Below, in pieces: positions 17,806 to 26,373 of a DNA stretch of 56,302 nucleotides (its first letter is position 1; every line of letters begins with the position of its first letter). The notes under the pieces were generated by a model. That model made no database searches, was not told the origin of the DNA, and saw only the letters and a program-made list of their open reading frames with translations. A program made the translations under genes and the position numbers. Origin of the DNA: Puniceicoccaceae bacterium (GTDB taxonomy: Bacteria; Verrucomicrobiota; Verrucomicrobiia; Opitutales; Coraliomargaritaceae); contig PBYS01000009.1 in NCBI GenBank assembly GCA_002729725.1, forward strand, positions 1 to 56,302, written 5' to 3'.

Positions 17806-18978
17806 ATGAACAACTTCAATTACTCAAATCCGACACAGGTCGTCTTCGGCAAAGATCAGCTAGAGCAGCTTGACACATTAGTGCCTGCACATGCACGAGT
17901 GCTGATCACTTACGGGGGCGGCAGTGTCAAAAAGTTTGGCACACTCGAGCGCGTCAAGCAGGCGCTCCAATCCACGACTCGCACCATTTTTGAATTTGGC
18001 GGCATCGAGGCCAACCCACAACTCGCAACCCTACTCCAAGCGGTGGAGCTGGCACGCACGGAGAAGATCGACTACCTGCTCGCCGTCGGTGGCGGCTCAG
18101 TGATGGACGGCACAAAATTCATCGCACTGGCAACACCTGCCGAGCAATACCAAGGTAAAGAGGCGGAACTCATGCGACACGGCTTTGGCGCTGTTCCAGT
18201 CGATACAGCCATCCCGCTCGGCACAGTCGTGACCTTGCCCGCAACAGGCTCAGAAATGAACGGCTTTGCCGTCATCTCAGACGGTCATGAAAAGCTGCCA
18301 GTTTTCAGTCCATTGACCTATCCGACCTTTTCAATTCTCGATCCGGAACTGACCTACAGCTTGCCCTCACGCCAGGTCGCCAACGGCGTGGCCGATACCT
18401 TTGTTCATATCTTGGAGCAATACATCACCTATCCGGTGGACGGTCGCTTGCAGGATCGAATCGCGGAAGGCATCTTACAAACACTGATCGAAGTCGGCTC
18501 CACCACCATCGCGGAGCCCGAAAACTACGACGCTCGTGCCAATCTCTTCTGGTGCTCGTCCCTTGCGCTCAGCGGCATCGTGAGTGCTGGTGTACCGCAG
18601 GACTGGACCACACACATGATTGGCCACGAGATGACAGCACTCTTCGGACTCGATCACGCCCGCACCTTGGCAATCGTGCAAGCGCCCCTGTGGAAGCATC
18701 GCAAATCACAGAAGCAAGCCAAGCTCGCCCAATTCGCCGAACGCGTCTGGGGCGTCACAGAAGGCAGCGAATCTGAAAAAGCTGATCAGGCCATCGAAAA
18801 GACCGAAGCCTTCTTCCGCTCGCTTGGCATGACGACCACACTGGCTGAAAATAATCTCGGCGAAAGCGATATTCCCAAGGTGATCGCGTCACTTGAAAAG
18901 CACGGCATGACCGCGCTGTCCGAGACGGATGATTTTACATTGGCAGATGCCGAAGCCGTCTTGAAGCTGGCGCTCTAA
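17806..18978 (+). CDS. yqhD: Iron-containing alcohol dehydrogenase / aldehyde reductase, YqhD-like
   Basis: A 390-residue group III iron-dependent alcohol dehydrogenase close to E. coli YqhD, an NADPH-dependent reductase of short-chain and lipid-derived aldehydes. The N-terminal NFNYSNPTQVVFGKDQL, the nucleotide-binding GGGSVMDGTKF (96-105) and the metal ligands Asp197, His201 (ADTFVHILEQ), His270 and His284 (GLDHA) match YqhD with a shift of three residues. It is cytoplasmic. An AraC-type regulator of the YqhC kind follows 77 bases downstream on the same strand, as a neighbouring regulator does in E. coli, which supports the assignment. It probably detoxifies aldehydes under carbonyl stress. 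Confidence 0.9.
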   Translation: MNNFNYSNPTQVVFGKDQLEQLDTLVPAHARVLITYGGGSVKKFGTLERVKQALQSTTRTIFEFGGIEANPQLATLLQAVELARTEKIDYLLAVGGGSVMDGTKFIALATPAEQYQGKEAELMRHGFGAVPVDTAIPLGTVVTLPATGSEMNGFAVISDGHEKLPVFSPLTYPTFSILDPELTYSLPSRQVANGVADTFVHILEQYITYPVDGRLQDRIAEGILQTLIEVGSTTIAEPENYDARANLFWCSSLALSGIVSAGVPQDWTTHMIGHEMTALFGLDHARTLAIVQAPLWKHRKSQKQAKLAQFAERVWGVTEGSESEKADQAIEKTEAFFRSLGMTTTLAENNLGESDIPKVIASLEKHGMTALSETDDFTLADAEAVLKLAL

Positions 18979-18999
18979 ACTCCCTCACCAGAGTCCTCC

Positions 19000-19038
19000 G
19001 AGGACAAGCTGGCAGAGATTCTCTGCCAGCTTGTCCTC
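19000..19038 (+). terminator. Long perfect hairpin between yqhD- and yqhC-like genes
   Basis: An 18-bp perfect stem with a 3-base loop: left arm 19000-19017, loop ATT, right arm 19021-19038. No U-tract follows. It starts 21 bases after the dehydrogenase stop and ends 17 bases before the regulator start. It may limit readthrough into the regulator gene or protect the upstream mRNA. Confidence 0.6.
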
Positions 19039-19055
19039 GATAACCAATCAACGAT

Positions 19056-19928
19056 ATGAAACAACAAATCGCGCAATTAATGGATGAACTAGCCCCCTTG
19101 GAGGCATTCAATGACACTGCATTGCCAGATGTTCGCATCCACAAGTCCTCGCATGGCTTGCAACGCGAGCCGCTCTGCTACCGACAGGGCATCATTATCG
19201 TTGGCAACGGTGCCAAAAAAATCCATCTCGGCAGCCATACTTACCACTACAACCCCGACAACTACCTAGTCCTCACTGTGCCGCTACCGGCCGAGTGCGA
19301 AGCAATTGCCACCCCCGAAGACCCTTTGCTCGCGATGATGATCGATATCGATTTGACTGTACTGCACGAGATCATCACCGAAATGGAATCGGCAAATCGC
19401 AGCTTTGATTCATGCCCCAAAGGCCCCGGCTTATTTGTCTCTCGAAGCACGCACGAAATCCACGATGCCAGCCTGCGCTTGCTATCAGCGCTACAAAGCC
19501 CCGACGAGGCACGCATCATCGGCCCCGGGGTAGTGCGCGAGCTACTATATCGAATCATGTGCAGTGAAAACGGGAATGCCCTCTATTCACTCGCCACGAA
19601 AAACTCAAACCTGGCCCGTATCGATCGGGCCCTGAAACAGATCCATAGCCACTACAACGAGCCAATGGATGTCGACGAACTCGCCTCGATCGTGAACATG
19701 AGCCCGTCCTCCTTTCACCGCACCTTCAAACAAGTCACGGGCACCTCCCCGATCCAATATCTGAAACGCATCCGCTTGGACAAAGCACGCAGCCTATTCT
19801 ATGAACATGGTTTCCGTGTAAACGAAGTGGCACGCAAAGTCGGCTATGAAAGCTCCACCCAATTCAGCCGCGAGTTCAAACGAATCTTTGGGCACAGTCC
19901 AGCCGATGTACTCAAGCAGGTCAGCTGA
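19056..19928 (+). CDS. AraC-family regulator, YqhC-like
   Basis: A 290-residue AraC-family activator. The N-terminal AraC_N-type domain (about 8-165; LYRQGI-like CYRQGIIIVGNGAKK and HYNPDNYLVLTVPLPAEC) is the one found in E. coli YqhC and related aldehyde-responsive regulators. The C-terminal double helix-turn-helix (about 190-288) contains VDELASIVNMSPSSFHRTFK and VARKVGYESSTQFSREFKR. It lies directly downstream of the yqhD-like gene on the same strand, past a long hairpin. The expected role is induction of the aldehyde reductase in response to reactive aldehydes. Family is certain; the target is inferred from context. Confidence 0.87.
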   Translation: MKQQIAQLMDELAPLEAFNDTALPDVRIHKSSHGLQREPLCYRQGIIIVGNGAKKIHLGSHTYHYNPDNYLVLTVPLPAECEAIATPEDPLLAMMIDIDLTVLHEIITEMESANRSFDSCPKGPGLFVSRSTHEIHDASLRLLSALQSPDEARIIGPGVVRELLYRIMCSENGNALYSLATKNSNLARIDRALKQIHSHYNEPMDVDELASIVNMSPSSFHRTFKQVTGTSPIQYLKRIRLDKARSLFYEHGFRVNEVARKVGYESSTQFSREFKRIFGHSPADVLKQVS

Positions 19929-19953
19929 TATGAATGCCTCATTCTTTACTGGC

Positions 19954-19967
19954 CGTCGCAAGCGACG
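19954..19967. terminator. Small hairpin between convergent genes
   Basis: CGTCGC-AA-GCGACG lies in the 55-base gap between the convergent AraC-type gene and beta-helix gene 1. It could be a weak bidirectional terminator; there is no U-tract. Confidence 0.3.
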
Positions 19968-19983
19968 ACGCCACGAGGCAGTG

Positions 19984-22554
19984 CTACTGCACGTCCGCGC
20001 GCACTGTAATCGGAACCGAGAAGCCGTTCTTAAAGCGCACTAGAATGGTCGCCTCGATATCTTCGCCCGCTTCCAATTGCTCGCTCTGCAAACTAAAGCT
20101 GAGTGTTTGTGTGCTGTTCGCACTTAGGCTGCCTTTCGCTGGAGTGACTTGAAGCCAATCCACAGTGTGATTCATGCGCACTTCATACTCGAGTGACGCT
20201 TCCAAATCGCCGGCGCTCAGCGCCACCTCTACGGGGCTAGATGCACCGTCCGCACTGGCCGATAATTTCACGATATACTTGTCTGCGCTCACAGCAATCG
20301 GACGAATCGGAAACAAGGAACTGCTGCCAAATTCAATCGCGCCTTGGTCCGGAGCGCTGCCACGAAACTGATCCGCAAAGTTCAATAAGGCGATGCCGTC
20401 ATCAATGCCCGAAGAATCACTAGCCAAGCGAAAGTCCCCTGCCTCTGCGTTGATAAAGGTGGGCGCTGCATCCAAGATGCCGTTTGGCTCTTGCCCTGCT
20501 GTGTAGTTCACAGTCGCGCGCTCCTGTCCAAGAGTGGACAGATTATCATAGTCGAAACTATTCCACGCGTTGGCACCGGGATCCGAAATCGTGCGGCTAT
20601 AGTCGGGGTGGGAATTCGTGGTTTGAATGATGTTATTTCGGCTCTGCACCAAGAACATCGCGCGATTGCTATCGCTACCATAGCCAACCCCAGTCAGGCC
20701 GTTGCCTTTGCCGATGATTGTATTATTAAAAAAGTAGCTCTTCCCCTTGGAATAGGTATCGCCTCCGCCTAGCTTCACCATCGAGAAGCAGGCATTACGA
20801 TCATCCCCCAAATCGAAAATCAGGTTTTGATACACGTAGGACGGCCCCACGACACAGGGGGTTAAACTCAAACCGACAAAGCAGTTCTCGATACGGTTGC
20901 CGAAGAAACGGGTGTTCATTTGACCGCCGTCCATCTCGGTGGAGTCATCATTTGCGAAGGCCAGCATGTTGCCATAAATGTCGCTATCTCGGTAAAAGGA
21001 GCCGCGCGCATTCTCATTGTTCTCTCCTTCGATCACATCATTCCAACGAAGGTCATCACTGCCGATTAGATCATTATAACGCACTACGAAGTTACCTTTC
21101 ATGAGCTTGGTTTGGGTGTCGGCAATATTGCGCACATAGATGGCACTCGGCCCCGCGGGGTGATTGTAGCCGCCCCAGTTATTGGCACCACTGCGCGGAT
21201 CGTGCATGTAACAGCGCTCCACGGTGACGCGTGAACTCGCATCGAGATAAACGCCCGCATCCTTATTGATCGCGCGGTTCATGCCACGTTTCATGTCGGA
21301 CTCAGTCTCATAAGCAAACTTGCCATCAGTGAAGTTGGGTTTGCGCGCCCAACCCGACATTTCGCAATCAACGATACGAATTTGGTCGGACATTTGCACC
21401 TGCACGGCATGGCGACGTCCGCCCTGAATGCCGATGTTTTCAAAAATCAAATAGCTACTATTTACGATTTTCAGTGCAGCCTCGTCATCATAGCCACCGT
21501 CAATATCAGCTGTTCCAGTTCCGGTGATTTTGATCCAGGCATCCGGCTCACCGTGCATACTCTCAATCAGTAACTGTCCCCCCTCATAGAGACTCGCCAC
21601 AGAAATCGTCTGCCCAATCGGCGGCGAGCCATCCCAAGTGCTCACCGTCGCGCCCGCTTCGTCGAGCTTCAAGCCATCGGCTTCAAGCACGACTTGCACC
21701 TCGTAATCGCGGCCCTCATTGAGGCCTACGATACTGCTGCGATACTCGCCGCGCTCCGCATCGAACTCCGGGGCAAAGGATTCATACCACTGGCTGCTGC
21801 CCGCCTCGCGGTAATACACATGTGCCTCTTCATTGGGCACCTGACTGGCACGGCTAACATAGACGCTGATCGACTCATAAGTGGATACCAGTCGTACCGG
21901 TAAATTGGATAATTCATAAAGATGCACTTCATCTAGCAAGAGTTTCGCATCGCGGTTCCCCTTAGGAAAGGCCACACCGATGCCGACAAAGGCCGCTTCG
22001 TCAGGTGCGAGCTGATACGGACTTGAAAATTCGCGATACGGTGCTGTGCCGCGCAGATCGATCAAGGTGCGAGATTCGCCCAGACGGGTGCTACCGTCGG
22101 CGGCATAGAAAGTAAACGAAACCGTCGGACTGATCGAAATATTATCGGCCGCCGCTTGCAGCGACAACTTATAATAAGTCCCGCCCGAAATCGGGATTAA
22201 CTTGTGCGAATATTTCAAAAAGAAATGCACGCCGTTCAATCTCAGCGCCTGTTCCCCTGCTGCCACCAGTTCCGTTTCCGCTTTAACGTTTCCCTTCCAG
22301 TCCGAAACGCCCTGCTCCATCCCCGCATCGGGCGTTAAACTAGTGAGCTCCTGAGCAATCAACTGAGGCGAAAGAAATTCTGGAGTGACTGCGACTGCTG
22401 TTGTCAGTGCCTCTGCGTGCTGCACAAGCTCAGGAGTCGCGACGTTTTCACGACCTGCGCCCTCTTCGCTGGTTTCTGGCGCACATGCGAGGAAGGAGAG
22501 AGTCAGACAGCACAGAATAGCACATGTCAGTCGACGGTTCTTTTTATAAATCAT
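19984..22554 (-). CDS. Secreted right-handed beta-helix protein 1 (putative lipoprotein)
   Basis: An 856-residue protein from the ATG at 22552-22554; a TTG 21 bases upstream would only add seven residues before the signal sequence. The signal sequence ends in SFLAC, a possible lipobox with Cys24. A carbohydrate-binding-like beta-sandwich follows (about 55-210), then a fibronectin-like stretch, then a long right-handed beta-helix (about 320-730) with YLIFENIGIQGGRRHAVQV, RIVDCEMSGWAR and DDSTEMDGGQMNTRFFGNRI. The C-terminal beta domain (WLQVTPAKGSLSANSTQTLS) resembles BACON-type domains. It is about 85% identical by eye to beta-helix protein 2. The fold is shared by polysaccharide lyases and epimerases; no catalytic role can be named. 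A GTGAC-type operator lies 65 bases upstream. Confidence 0.83.
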   Translation of the reverse strand: MIYKKNRRLTCAILCCLTLSFLACAPETSEEGAGRENVATPELVQHAEALTTAVAVTPEFLSPQLIAQELTSLTPDAGMEQGVSDWKGNVKAETELVAAGEQALRLNGVHFFLKYSHKLIPISGGTYYKLSLQAAADNISISPTVSFTFYAADGSTRLGESRTLIDLRGTAPYREFSSPYQLAPDEAAFVGIGVAFPKGNRDAKLLLDEVHLYELSNLPVRLVSTYESISVYVSRASQVPNEEAHVYYREAGSSQWYESFAPEFDAERGEYRSSIVGLNEGRDYEVQVVLEADGLKLDEAGATVSTWDGSPPIGQTISVASLYEGGQLLIESMHGEPDAWIKITGTGTADIDGGYDDEAALKIVNSSYLIFENIGIQGGRRHAVQVQMSDQIRIVDCEMSGWARKPNFTDGKFAYETESDMKRGMNRAINKDAGVYLDASSRVTVERCYMHDPRSGANNWGGYNHPAGPSAIYVRNIADTQTKLMKGNFVVRYNDLIGSDDLRWNDVIEGENNENARGSFYRDSDIYGNMLAFANDDSTEMDGGQMNTRFFGNRIENCFVGLSLTPCVVGPSYVYQNLIFDLGDDRNACFSMVKLGGGDTYSKGKSYFFNNTIIGKGNGLTGVGYGSDSNRAMFLVQSRNNIIQTTNSHPDYSRTISDPGANAWNSFDYDNLSTLGQERATVNYTAGQEPNGILDAAPTFINAEAGDFRLASDSSGIDDGIALLNFADQFRGSAPDQGAIEFGSSSLFPIRPIAVSADKYIVKLSASADGASSPVEVALSAGDLEASLEYEVRMNHTVDWLQVTPAKGSLSANSTQTLSFSLQSEQLEAGEDIEATILVRFKNGFSVPITVRADVQ

Positions 22555-22616
22555 AATTACAGGGATGGGAGACAATAGGCCACAGAGATCACCTACGGCA
22601 GTAGCAAGAAGCTCGA

Positions 22617-22630
22617 CGTGACTATGTCAA
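22617..22630 (-). promoter_or_regulatory. Predicted operator, GTGACNNNGTCAA type (site 2)
   Basis: On the plus strand it reads GTGACTATGTCAA, with core TGACTATGTCA at 22619-22629. It lies 65 bases upstream of the start of beta-helix gene 1 and matches the other four sites. Confidence 0.68.
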
Positions 22631-22692
22631 GAAGAAGCACAACTCGCACGCTATTGATATCCCATGTCACGCATAGGATGCCCCCATCAACT

Positions 22693-22726
22693 TAAAAGCC
22701 GCGCAGACGTGAATGTCTGCGCGGCT
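22693..22726 (-). terminator. Rho-independent terminator after beta-helix gene 2
   Basis: A 12-bp GC-rich stem (AGCCGCGCAGAC, 22697-22708, with GTCTGCGCGGCT, 22715-22726; loop GTGAAT). On the minus strand it is followed by TTTT. It ends the transcript of the gene at 22796-26130. Confidence 0.78.
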
Positions 22727-22795
22727 TCGTGTCGCTGCTATAGTAGACAGACCTAATAGGTCCATCGCGTGGCTCAGGTCGCCCCCTCAACTGGG

Positions 22796-25700
22796 CTACT
22801 GAACTTCTGCACGCACCGTAATCGGCACGGAAAATCCGTTATCGAAGCGCACTAAGATCGTGGCCTCTAAGCTGTCGCCAGAGCTCAGCCCAGCGGTCTG
22901 CAAACTAAAGCTCAAAGTCTGCGTGCTGTTGGCACTCAAACTGCCGGTTGCCGGCGTCACTTGCAGCCAATCCACCGTATTGTTCATGCGCAATTCATAC
23001 CCAAGCGAAGTCTGCAGTGCACCGGTCGACAGCACCACGTCCACAGGTGTGGATGCTCCTCCAGCGATTCCCGTCAATGTGACGACATATTGGTCGGCAC
23101 TCACCGCGATCGGACGGATGGGGAACAATGAGCTATCGCCATGTTCGATGGCCCCTTGGTCGGGAGCAGCTCCGAGGAACTGGTCCGCAAGGTTTAACAA
23201 ACCCAGGCCGTCATCAATGCCGGACGAGCCACTCGCGAGGCGGAAGTCCCCGGCTGCGGCGTTCACAAAAGTGGGCGCATCGTCAAGGATACCGTTGGCC
23301 TCTTGCCCGGCGGCATAGTTTACAGTCGCGGTGCTCTGCCCGACTGTCGACAAGTTGTCGTAATCGAAGCTGTTCCAGGCATTGGTTTCGGGGTCCGAAA
23401 TCGTGCGACTATAATCAGGGTGCGAGTTCGTGGTTTGAATAATGTTATTTCGACTCTGCAGCAAGAACATCGAACGATTGCTATCACTACCATAGCCGAC
23501 ACCGGTCAAGCCGTTGCCCTTGCCGATGATCGTATTATTAAAGAAGAAGCTCTTGCCTTTGGAATACGTATCACCGCCACCAAGTTTCACCATGGAATAG
23601 CACGCGTTACGATCATCCCCGATATCAAACATCAGGTTTTGATACACATATGTCGGGCCCACCACGTTGGGTGCCAAGCTCAAGCCTACAAAGCAGTTCT
23701 CGATACGGTTCCCGAAAAAGCGAATGTTCATTTGTCCCCCGTCCAACTCGGTCGAGTCGTCGTTTGCGAAGGCAAGCATGTTGCCATAGACATCGGTATC
23801 TCGGTAGAAAGAACCGCGCTCGTTCTCATTGTTCTCGCCCTCGATCACGTCGTTCCAGCGAATCTCATCACTGCCGATCAAGTCATTATAGCGCACCACG
23901 AAGTTGCCTTTCATGATCTTCACTTGGGTGCCTGTAATGTTGCGCACATATATCGCACTCGGGCCGGCAGGATGACTGTTGCCGCCCCAATTATTGGCCG
24001 AAGTCCGTGGGTCATGCATATAACAGCGCTCCACCGTCACACGTGAACTTTCGTAAAGAAAGACACCGGCATCCTTGTTGATGGCAGAATTGATGCCTGC
24101 ATTCATATCTGATTCGGTTTCGTACCAATACTTGCCATCGAAATAATTCGGCTGGCGAGCCCAGCCTGACATTTCGCAATCAACGATGCGAATGTGATCC
24201 GACATTTGCACCTGCACGGCATGGCGACGTCCACCTTGAACTTCAATGTTCTCAAAGATCAAATAACTGCTGTTAAGAATTTTCAATGCCACATCGTTCG
24301 CATACCCGCCGTCGATATCACCAGATCCGGTTCCGGTGATTTTAATCCAAGCGTCCGGCTCGCCGTGCATGTTTTCAATCAGCAGCTGGCCACCACTATA
24401 GAGACTCGACACGGAAATAGTCTGTCCGATCGAAGGCGAAGCGTCCCAGGTGCTCACAGTAGCGCCCGCCTCGTCAAGCTTTACGCCATCGGCTTCCAGC
24501 ACAACTTGCACCTCGTAATCGCTGCCCTCATTCAGCCCCACGATACTGCTACGGTACTCTCCCCGCACAGCATCAAACTCGGGTGCATAAGCTTCATACC
24601 ACTGCGTCTCGCCGACTTCACGGTAATAGACATGCGCCACTTCGTTGGCAACTTGTGCTGCGCGCCCGACATAGACACTGATCGATTCATAGGTCGAGAC
24701 CAAGCGCACCGGCAGATTCGACAATTCATAGAGATGCACTTCATCCAGATAGAGCTTTGCGCCCGAGTTACCACTCGGGAAAGACAGCCCGATTTTTACA
24801 TAAGCGGTGCCGACTGGCGCGAGGTGATACGGGCTTGAGGCCTCGCGGTAAGGTGCCGTCCCTTCGACATCGATCAGCGTGCGGGATGCATCTAGCTTGG
24901 TAGTGCCATCAGCCGCATAGAAGCTAAACGAGATCGTCGGGCTCACGGCGATCGCCTCAGCGGCATATTCTAGCGCAAGCTTATAATAGCGGCCCTCGGT
25001 TGCAGGAATCAAATCGTGTGAATAACTCAAAAAGAAATGCTCGCCGTTAAAGCGCAGGGCCTGTGCGCCGGACGCGACCACAGTCGTCTCTGCATGCACA
25101 TTGCCATTCCAATCCGACACGCCGCTTCCATACCGGGGTCCGGCGTCAAACTCGTCAGCGCTTGATCAATAAGCGAAGGGGATGCAAAACCTGAATCTAC
25201 AGCATCGGTCGTAATCACGACATCGTCCAAGTAAGTGGTGCCACTTCCCGGATGTGCGGCGGCAAAGTAAAAGCGCGCAGATTCAGCCCCCACTGGCGGC
25301 TGAATGCCATCTGCGAAATAAATCGCGTAGTCGTTGCTTCCAGTCAATCCCAGCAGGTGGTCGTTGGCAATTTCCGTATCCGCAGCATCGTAGTAGCGAA
25401 TTTGAAAGACACCTTCAGAAGTGGTATTGTCTGAAGCAGCTGCAAACGACACCGCGTATTCAAGCGCTGGATCACAGTCGAACTCATACCAAGACTGTTT
25501 CCACCAAGAGCCATGCTGTAAGGCCGATGCAGAACTGCCCTCAAATGCATTGCTGTCTAAACTTGCATGCCCCTGATACCACCCCGAATAACCGTTCTCA
25601 AAACCACCGTTGCTATTTACGATGACCGCTTTGTGCTCAAACAGATCGCAATACAAGTCATCAAAATAGACGCTGCCATAGCTGGAAGTGCCCTTGCCTA

Positions 25701-26130
25701 CAAATAATTGGAAGCTAGCGTATTCAGTCCCACTAGGGATCACAATTGATTCCTGTAGCAAGGTCCAATCTTGGTCGCCTGAAACCTCTCCAGCGCCGAC
25801 CGATGAAATTGCTTGATCGCTGGAGTCATAAAAGGTCACGCGCAGGCCACCTGCCCCCACTACAATCGCCTCACTTTTTAGATAACCACCGAAGGACATG
25901 ATCTGCCCGGCTTCACAATCCACGGTCTGCGAAATAGTGCGCCAAAAATACAGTTGATCGATTCGGCCCGATTGCGCACCCGCATAGACCTCCGATGTTT
26001 CCACCTCAATGCTATACCACTGAGAGCTGCCCGATTCAAAACCAGGATTTTGTAAGACTTGCTCCGCAGAGCTCAGTAAGGGAAGCGAACACAGGGACGC
26101 AGTTAAAACAACCAGACAACGATCAATCAT
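22796..26130 (-). pseudogene. Secreted right-handed beta-helix protein 2, split by a one-base frameshift
   Basis: Two reading frames together encode a protein of about 1111 residues. The first (start 26130) has a signal peptide (CLVVLTASLCSLPLLSSAEQ) and two carbohydrate-binding-like beta-sandwiches (NPGFESGSSQWYSIEVETS; GGFENGYSGWYQGHASLDS). It is in frame up to SLTPDPGMEA. The second continues from GVSDWNGNV to the end at 22796 with the third sandwich, the beta-helix (DDSTELDGGQMNIRFFGNRI) and the C-terminal BACON-like domain. Comparison with beta-helix gene 1 (plus strand ACGCCCTGCTCCAT against ACGCCGCTTCCAT) shows one base missing near 25121-25125. Both halves are otherwise intact, so the event is recent or a sequencing error. 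If real, only the 367-residue N-terminal part is secreted. Confidence 0.8.
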
Positions 26131-26244
26131 AGGATTCCTTATTTATGGGGGTTCTCTTGAATCACGTTTGAAGAGCAGGGAGCGCTCAAACATGATACGG
26201 GGAAGTTAAATCTAATAACACACATTAATAAATAACAAGCACCT

Positions 26245-26257
26245 TTGACGTAGTCAC
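26245..26257 (-). promoter_or_regulatory. Predicted operator, GTGACNNNGTCAA type (site 3)
   Basis: On the minus strand it reads GTGACTACGTCAA; on the plus strand the core is TGACGTAGTCA at 26246-26256. It lies about 116 bases upstream of the start of beta-helix gene 2. Confidence 0.65.
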
Positions 26258-26291
26258 AGCATAATAGACGAAAAATTTACTTACTAACAAA

Positions 26292-26320
26292 GTAGCCAGA
26301 GGGAATCCCCCTCTGGCTAC
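26292..26320 (-). terminator. Hairpin terminator after beta-helix gene 3
   Basis: A 12-bp stem (GTAGCCAGAGGG, 26292-26303, with CCCTCTGGCTAC, 26309-26320) and a 5-base loop. On the minus strand it is followed by TACTTTGTT, a weak U-rich tract. It lies about 50 bases past the stop of beta-helix gene 3. Confidence 0.65.
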
Positions 26321-26373
26321 ATGCATACAGAAGCGAAGTGCTAGTAGCGATCTACTCGAAGACTTCGAAAAAA

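Noticed and set aside
23303..24046. Open frame of 247 codons on the plus strand within the beta-helix gene
   Set aside because: It is antisense to the beta-helix coding sequence; its His/Ile/Ala-rich product arises from the repeat pattern of the real gene, and a similar shadow exists in the other copies.
25100..25140. Programmed ribosomal frameshift in beta-helix gene 2
   Set aside because: No slippery heptamer or downstream structure stands out, and copy 1 shows that a single base is simply missing.
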